Source: Saccoglossus kowalevskii (lineage: Eukaryota > Hemichordata > Enteropneusta > Harrimaniidae). From it: 11,407 nt of DNA. Of the stretch, positions 8,301 to 11,407 are shown piece by piece. The position numbers and the translations under genes are program-made. The stretch spans positions 746,373 to 757,779 of the forward strand of contig NW_003135334.1 of assembly GCF_000003605.2 (NCBI RefSeq), given 5' to 3'. Position 1 is the first letter of the stretch. Each line of letters begins with the position of its first letter. The notes below the pieces were generated by a model, which was not told where the DNA came from, did not search any database, and was given only the letters and a program-made list of their open reading frames with translations.

Positions 8301-9022
8301 ACTGTGCATAAACTAAGCCAGTAACACATTTTTTTTCTTTATGCTTTTTGTTTCTTTACTTTTTATGCAGTTATTTTTCTTTTACTAATATCTGATTTGT
8401 AACCCTTTTCATCTCCTCCGGGGGATGTTGTGTGTTAATAAAAAAAAAGAAGAAACATTCAATAACTGCTATGAGTAATTACCAATGTTTTTACATCAAA
8501 ATATAGACAATTGGGGAGTGTAATGCGGAATCACCACTTCAGGTTGAAAGAATAACAACTGTGTAACAAGTAAACAACTGGGCGGGCCGTTCAAATTGCA
8601 TATCCCATGACGTACTCACTACTGGTGCAATTCCGAGGACTTTAGAGCCACAGTAATTTACAACAATAACATTGTAACCGTGTCAGTGCCACAAATAGAA
8701 CCACGGAAGCTAAAAATAGCTCCACGATAGAACTGAAATTTTAAAATACTCGGTATACTAACCCATCGGGAGAAAACTCTATATTGAAAATTGAACCATG
8801 TCCTTCAACTGTTGTATAAAGAGCTGACCCAATACATTTTACCGGTGACATTATCGAGTAGAATTTGGCAACGAGCTCATTCTCTTGTCGCCGCCTGTCC
8901 ACTCGCCGATTATTTAAACCCAGTTCCCGTTCTCGTAGCCAGTTCCATGGGGTGATTGGCTTTTTAGCCATATCCGACCGATATTCCACAACTTTCATAT
9001 GTTCAGTGCCGCTTATAAACAT
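4985..9022 (-). CDS. DCAF10: DCAF10/WDR32-like WD40 protein, five exons, 452 residues
   Basis: Predicted substrate receptor of CUL4-DDB1 (CRL4) ubiquitin ligases. DCAF10 binds DDB1 through its WD40 propeller; its substrates are poorly known. The CDS joins 9022-8763, 8218-8105, 7461-7264, 6612-6219 and 5377-4985, all with GT/AG introns and matching phases, giving 1359 nt. Compared with human DCAF10 from memory, colinear conserved blocks are SIFNIEFSPDG (77-87), VLVAACE (89-95), KFLDHRLFATCSDD (125-138), HQSWVKNIEY (159-168), LVTSGFDGN (175-183), RLTPD (213-217), GYIKELCFSPDGR (365-377), SPYGYGVRLL (381-390) and KFSP (427-430), ending QPKLI. The WDXR motif typical of DDB1-binding DCAFs is WDVR at 144-147. 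The human protein (about 559 residues) has a long low-complexity N-terminus and a Ser-rich insert; both are absent here. The ATG at 9022 is the first in frame after an upstream TGA; Met9 or Met18 are alternatives. Family assignment is strong; exact N-terminus is less certain. Confidence 0.93.
5445..5625. repeat. Degenerate 38-bp tandem repeat, about five copies
   Basis: The motif AATGGTGATTACTTCA or close variants recurs starting at 5451, 5489, 5527, 5568 and 5605, that is, at spacings of 38, 38, 41 and 37. Each is preceded by a TGTAAT/ATATAAT word. Divergence between units is high, so the array is old. The reverse complement shares TAATCACCA with the array A unit, which may be chance. Confidence 0.75.
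5854..6129. mobile_element. Candidate MITE-like element with long imperfect inverted repeats
   Basis: The left arm (5854-5921) starts AGTAACCAATGGTGATTAC and ends ATGATTGTTTTCCCAATGAG. The right arm (6072-6129) is its imperfect reverse complement. The inner 20 bp differ at one position; the outer parts are gapped. No transposase and no clear target duplication are visible. It could be a MITE relic or a local inverted duplication. Confidence 0.55.
6219..6612 (-). CDS. DCAF10: DCAF10-like exon 4 (residues 191-322), central blades and charged insert
   Basis: The acceptor is TTACTTTTGTAG before 6612. The added G completes Arg191. The donor is an excellent GTGAGT at 6218-6213, and the exon ends in phase 0. 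It encodes KKLFHMDGLMRSRLTPD (201-217) and a strand segment GFIVIVHDLDL (228-238). Residues 242-290 are an insert rich in Tyr, Asp, Glu, Lys and Arg (for example EYYQLWVDSKNKELEDYYRE). Conserved SLQIHPYGW follows at 300-308. In human DCAF10 the matching insert is Ser/Thr-rich, so this loop has diverged in composition while the flanking blades are kept. Confidence 0.92.
6613..7263 (-). other. Intron 3 of the DCAF10-like gene
   Basis: Runs from GTAATA (7263) to TTTTGTAG (6613). A third of it is MITE copy 1. The remainder is AT-rich, with a CA-rich stretch near 6789-6808. Confidence 0.88.
6827..7040. mobile_element. MITE copy 1, TA-flanked, 210 bp, in intron 3
   Basis: Flanking TA dinucleotides are at 6827-6828 and 7039-7040. 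Terminal inverted repeats of about 40 bp begin CTGTAGAATACTTTATTTTC on the left and end GAAAATAAAGTATTCCACAG on the right. An internal hairpin pairs TTTCACAGAA (6871-6880) with TTCTGTGAAA (6888-6897). There is no coding capacity. A TA target duplication with inverted ends fits a non-autonomous Tc1/mariner-type element; the superfamily is inferred. Confidence 0.88.
7264..7461 (-). CDS. DCAF10: DCAF10-like exon 3 with the WDXR DDB1-binding motif (residues 125-191)
   Basis: The acceptor is TTATTACTTACAG before 7461 and the donor is GTAATA from 7263. The exon encodes two typical WD40 units. The first is LFATCSDDKTVALWDVR (131-147), whose WDVR fits the WDXR (DWD box) signature used by DCAFs to contact DDB1. 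The second is GHQSWVKNIEY through SGFDGNILSWDINR (158-191), with the usual GH and WD dipeptides about 28 residues apart. This is the best conserved part of the protein and the strongest evidence for the family call. Confidence 0.94.
7661..7735. repeat. Dispersed repeat copy 2, in intron 2
   Basis: Counterpart of 4268-4343, in the same orientation on the plus strand. MITE copy 2 begins about 30 bp to its right. The first copy continues into CTGCATAAAAACA, and the same word recurs at about 8066-8078, beyond the MITE. This may mean the repeat was split by the MITE and other insertions; that is an inference. Confidence 0.55.
7767..7976. mobile_element. MITE copy 2, TA-flanked, in intron 2
   Basis: Same family and orientation as 6827-7040: left end CATTGTAAAATACTTTATTT (with a two-base insertion relative to the consensus CTGTAAAATAC), right end AATAAAGTATTTTACAG followed by TA. 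Shared internal words include AAAATAAAATCCAGCGAAT and TATATTCCATACAAAA-like text. The TIRs are more decayed than in copy 1. Confidence 0.87.
8105..8218 (-). CDS. DCAF10: DCAF10-like exon 2 (residues 87-125)
   Basis: The acceptor reads TTCTATTTTAG just before 8218; joining restores GGG (Gly87). The exon encodes a WD40 blade segment: KVLVAACERKSIKVCDP, then an Ala-His-Asp-Asp-Cys-Val-Asn stretch (116-122) that matches the conserved AHEDCVN block of DCAF10. It ends two bases into the Lys125 codon at a GTACGA donor (8104-8099). A competing GTCAAG donor five bases upstream (8109) would break the frame with exon 3, so the later one is chosen. Confidence 0.9.
8219..8762 (-). other. Intron 1 of the DCAF10-like gene
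   Basis: Runs from GTTAGT (8762) to CTATTTTAG (8219). It contains a T-rich tract (plus strand) at 8328-8383 and an A-rich run near 8440. A small AGCTA-AAAA-TAGCT palindrome lies at 8707-8720. No further gene is seen. Confidence 0.88.
8763..9022 (-). CDS. DCAF10: DCAF10-like exon 1 (residues 1-86 plus two bases of codon 87)
   Basis: Starts at the ATG at 9022, which has G at -3 and T at +4, a moderate start context. An in-frame TGA lies seven codons upstream. Residues 21-34 (KPITPWNWLREREL) form a basic, Trp-containing N-terminal segment; residues 36-51 are rich in Arg, Asn and Glu. The first propeller strand region ends at SPDG. The exon stops two bases into the Gly87 codon at a GTTAGT donor (8762-8757). 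The exon is much shorter than the vertebrate first exon because the long Gly/Pro/Ser-rich leader is missing. Confidence 0.9.
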
Positions 9023-9060
9023 CTCTACAATCCCACACCATCACTGACATAACATTTGCG

Positions 9061-9094
9061 AACAGACCTAGTATTTCCGCCGACAAGGTCTGTT
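9061..9094. repeat. Perfect 9-bp inverted repeat in the putative 5' UTR
   Basis: AACAGACCT (9061-9069) and AGGTCTGTT (9086-9094) are exact reverse complements around a 16-bp GC-richer loop. It could form an RNA hairpin 40-70 nt before the start codon or serve as a palindromic protein site. Confidence 0.7.
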
Positions 9095-9129
9095 TACAAA
9101 TGGTAGAAGGCAGTTTCACTGGCCACCAT
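9094..9129 (-). other. Possible upstream ORF of 11 residues (only if transcription starts further right)
   Basis: ATG at 9129 within the YY1-like word, reading MVASETAFYHL then TAA at 9096-9094. Three more ATGs follow before the main start; one, in the main frame, ends at TGA after four codons, and another overlaps the main ATG. If the RNA starts downstream of 9129, this uORF does not exist. Confidence 0.25.
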
Positions 9130-9200
9130 CTTAATGAACCCCCTAGGTGATTTAAGAAGAACAGTATGTAACAAGAAAACCTCCTAGGCGGACATTTGTT

Positions 9201-9728
9201 GGTGCAAAATTTGGAAAAAGCTGCTCTAAATATTTTAAAGTATGACAGATAAATATAATATATAGAAAATGGTAGTAGATAATTGTAGCCTTTGGCAATT
9301 ATTCATTGTTAATAAATGTTGTGGTCGTCGTCGCGAGATATGGGAGTCATATGAACAAAGATGGCTGTTGCATATAACGAGTACCAACTGAGATGTTACT
9401 GAGCTTTAATTAGGTATTTTGTGATTGGAAGGTATCGCAAGAGTCATCAGCGGTAATTAGTGCACGTTGTGCTTAGGTCAAGTACTTGTGGATTTCACAT
9501 TAGAAGAGCGCGTTGGATTATGGGAAAATCGATGTTTATCAACACAAATGTTGCACATGCGCAGCACGACGACCACCGCCTTTTAATATACCACTCAGTG
9601 TAGTATGCTGCCGTAAAGTGTCACTCACGCAGCTTATTTCGTTCTAATTAATTTATTTGACCATATTTAATACTGGGTAGCCTACTAGTATTCAGTCAAA
9701 AAAGAAAAAAAAACACTGATCTCCCACA
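9201..9728. other. Upstream intergenic region with promoter-like words, possibly divergent
   Basis: Higher CpG content than the surroundings. The plus strand has AAGATGGCTG at 9358-9367, TCGCGAGAT at 9331-9339, ATTATGGGAAAA near 9518 and CATGCGCA (NRF1-like) near 9556. GTGGTCGTCGT (9321-9331) is the exact reverse complement of 9566-9576. A plus-strand ATG at 9361 in a strong context opens only 13 codons before TGA. Confidence 0.4.
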
Positions 9729-9874
9729 TACTGTAAAATACTTTATTTTCACTTGGAATTGATTTTTGCTATTTTCGCTATTTTTCCTATATTTTACACT
9801 CAGAATCAGTGAAAATAAACTCCATACATATTCAGCGAAAATTAATTCCAGATAAAATAAAGTATTCTACAGTA
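9729..9874. mobile_element. MITE copy 3, internally shortened, upstream of the gene
   Basis: TA at 9729-9730 and 9873-9874; left end CTGTAAAATACTTTATTTTC, right end AATAAAGTATTCTACAG. Length without TA is 142 bp, compared with about 210 for copies 1 and 2. The middle keeps CAGTGAAAATAAAC-like and CCATACA words but lacks the CCAGCGAATATAC block. It is a deletion derivative or subfamily. Confidence 0.88.
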
Positions 9875-10052
9875 AGACGCAACAATTCACTACCAGCCAC
9901 ACACTGAGCTTGGGGTTTTCTCCTTTTTTAACATAATGAAAAAAGTACGATACGGAATTGAAAGTTATTTTTTTGCATAATTTCGTACACTATTTTTTCT
10001 ATTTCTCGTTGAGCTATCAATCTATCGCAATATTTCTTTACTCTGCCAAACA

Positions 10053-10142
10053 GGGCGCGAACAGTACAAACAGTACCTCTTCGTCATGCCAGAAATTACA
10101 AACGATGTTCGAAATGAGAGGTTACTTGAAGAAGACAATTGA
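10053..10142 (+). CDS. Weak candidate terminal exon of an unidentified plus-strand gene
   Basis: A pyrimidine-rich tract ending TGCCAAACAG precedes a frame reading GREQYKQYLFVMPEI and on to LLEEDN, then TGA at 10140-10142. The frame is open back to 9981 but has no ATG before 10086. The peptide is hydrophilic and protein-like but matches no family I recognise. The opposite strand also has a 78-codon frame here, so openness alone is not evidence. It may be chance or part of a repeat. Confidence 0.15.
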   Translation, partial: GREQYKQYLFVMPEITNDVRNERLLEEDN

Positions 10143-10173
10143 GGGCGTGATTTCGGCCCCATTGCGTTTACAC

Positions 10174-10213
10174 GGTCTGAGCACTCTACGATTAGAGTGA
10201 CTGTGGTCTGAGC
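10174..10213. repeat. GGTCTGAGC direct repeat enclosing a small hairpin
   Basis: GGTCTGAGC occurs at 10174-10182 and 10205-10213. Between them CACTCTA and TAGAGTG form a perfect 7-bp inverted repeat around CGAT. Function unknown. Confidence 0.6.
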
Positions 10214-10344
10214 CATGTCGGGCCTAATTTTATCAGAGCTCACTCCAGGGGAGTGCAATATTATGTCTTTCTAGTAGTGTGGTAGCTATAGTACGTGTAT
10301 TGTCTATGAAGCTAAATCTAGCCAAACGTGATAAACACAGATAT

Positions 10345-10885
10345 ATATTGGGATATTTAGACAATCTAAATATCATCTCGAGCTGGAACAAGCAGCTACA
10401 CGTGGACGGGGGTGTTGTTAAAAATATTTAGGGACGCTATTGCAGCAATATATCGCGATATTTAGACAATGTGAAAATAATGCATGATAGTAAACAGTTT
10501 TGTGTTATACAAATTCAGGGCTTGTTAGGACTAGAATCATAGACCCTCTACTGGAGGGTCTATGCTAGAATCATGGAAGGTACTAACTACTACTAGTACT
10601 AGTACCTTCCATGCTAGAATTGACGTTTCATTTAATGCATATAGGGGATTATAACACCACGGATTAAATGCGTCCATTGTCTTGAACAGATAAATTTCCC
10701 CAACATAAACATCTAATCTGTGTTTAGATCATCTAAATAGCGGCAATTGCGTCCTTTCTAAATAGCGTCTTTGTTGATAATTAAGCTCGGTTTCTAAATC
10801 GTAATCTAGAGTATGTAAATTTAGAAACAGATTTGGACATTTCTAATTTAGCTTTCTAAATTTGAATCTAAACTTTATAAATTGG
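10345..10885. repeat. TCTAAAT/ATTTAGA-rich segment with several hairpins
   Basis: The heptamer occurs at least eight times in both orientations: ATTTAGA at 10355, 10460 and 10819; TCTAAAT at 10365, 10732, 10757, 10793 and 10855. GATATTTAGACAAT is repeated exactly at 10352 and 10457, and TCTAAATAGCG at 10732 and 10757. Perfect hairpins are GATATTTAG/CTAAATATC (10352-10374) and GTTTCTAAAT/ATTTAGAAAC (10790-10828). Element class not identified. Confidence 0.65.
10531..10620. repeat. Two adjacent perfect hairpins separated by three CTAGAAT copies
   Basis: CTAGAAT is at 10531-10537, 10565-10571 and 10614-10620. Between the first two, CATAGACCCTC (10538-10548) pairs perfectly with 10554-10564 over a 5-nt loop. 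Between the last two, CATGGAAGGTACTA (10572-10585) pairs perfectly with 10600-10613 over a 14-nt loop. The hairpins abut the heptamers exactly and differ from each other in stem sequence. Confidence 0.92.
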
Positions 10886-11407
10886 CTATTACACCACCCT
10901 GCACCTTGATGTCGAGCCGTAGGGCTCCGATAAAATGCTGTCGTGTAAAACGCAGCAATATAATCCAATGTATCAGTGTCGATGTACCATAATAGAAACG
11001 CTCAATTCAATATCATGAGTAGAAAACAAATGTGATACACACTTCATTGCAAACGCTACGTTCAGAATAGAAACCTGGCGGGAAACGACCGTAGAAGCGG
11101 GCTGATTTGTTGCTCAACGACAGTAAATAACAAATAAGACTGATAAGACAGTAAAATAAAATTACCACAAAATAAACATGTATTACGCGGTAACCCGGCT
11201 TTCGCCATTTACACACCCGACGATACTTTATTTTATTATACAAGACAAAAATAAACAAGAGACTGTATGCAAGTCTAAATGGAACTTTATATCTCTACGT
11301 GTAAGAGCTATGTGCACGTGAGTCGAAGTTCCCTATACACAGCCACGCTAGTTAGCAGTACGTACATGGGGTATCTCATATACATTTGTATTTTGTTTAT
11401 TTCCCTA
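10886..11407. other. Unassigned right end
   Basis: It contains a GAGCC/GGCTC mini-hairpin near 10914-10927 and a GCAGCAATATA word (10952-10962) also present at 10442-10452, so the TCTAAAT-rich segment may extend here. A minus-strand frame at 11013-11258 is hydrophobic and shows no family resemblance. No gene is supported. Confidence 0.5.

Larger units (their letters stand above)
9023..9200 (-). promoter_or_regulatory. Putative 5' UTR and core promoter of the DCAF10-like gene
   Basis: On the minus strand, AAGATGGTGGCC (9132-9121) resembles the YY1 site that often sits at or just after TATA-less start sites. No TATA box is evident. Several upstream ATGs lie between it and the main start. A 9-bp inverted repeat is at 9061-9094. 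The transcription start is not determined. Confidence 0.4.

Noticed and set aside
8011-8316. 101-codon plus-strand frame
   Set aside because: Antisense shadow of exon 2, which carries the conserved WD40 sequence on the minus strand.
5802-8624. Shared 13-mer GTACTCACTACTG at 5802-5814 and 8612-8624
   Set aside because: Similarity does not clearly extend on either side, so it is too short to call a repeat.
10022-10258. 78-codon minus-strand frame MHSPGVSSDK...
   Set aside because: No recognised domain; overlaps a hairpin repeat and a competing plus-strand frame; no splice or promoter support.
11013-11258. 81-codon hydrophobic minus-strand frame
   Set aside because: Hydrophobicity follows from AT-rich codons (Phe, Ile, Tyr, Leu); no family resemblance or signals.

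Overview
The window is AT-rich eukaryotic DNA, probably from a marine invertebrate. A lophotrochozoan such as a mollusc fits, but the phylum is inferred from overall character and not proven. It holds one recognisable gene, split by canonical GT/AG introns, in repeat-rich non-coding DNA. There is no prokaryotic-type gene organisation, rRNA, tRNA or CRISPR array.

Left part (1-2047): two unrelated minisatellite arrays. Array A (1-599) has a 31-bp unit, organised for part of its length as a 62-bp dimer and interrupted by one inverted unit. Array B (about 746-2047) has a 32-bp unit in about 41 copies. The open frames on the minus strand of array B are artefacts of the repeat. From 2048 to 4984 lies AT-rich DNA downstream of the gene; it probably holds the 3' UTR and shows no convincing second gene.

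Centre (4985-9022, minus strand): a complete five-exon gene for the DCAF10/WDR32 family, a WD40 substrate receptor for CUL4-DDB1 ubiquitin ligases. The reconstructed exons (8763-9022, 8105-8218, 7264-7461, 6219-6612, 4985-5377) join in frame to 1359 nt, or 452 residues plus a stop. The WDXR DDB1-contact motif is in exon 3. The introns carry repeats: two copies of a TA-flanked MITE in introns 2 and 3, and in intron 4 a degenerate 38-bp tandem repeat plus a second inverted-repeat element.

Right part (9023-11407): the putative promoter and 5' UTR of the DCAF10-like gene, with upstream ATGs, an inverted repeat and YY1-like and NRF1-like words. It may be divergent, because an AAGATGG word with a strong start-codon context lies on the opposite strand at 9358. 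Further right are a third MITE copy (9729-9874), a weak plus-strand exon candidate (10053-10142) and a hairpin-rich segment (10345-10885). That segment includes two adjacent perfect hairpins separated and bounded by three exact CTAGAAT heptamers. The last 500 bp shows nothing assignable.
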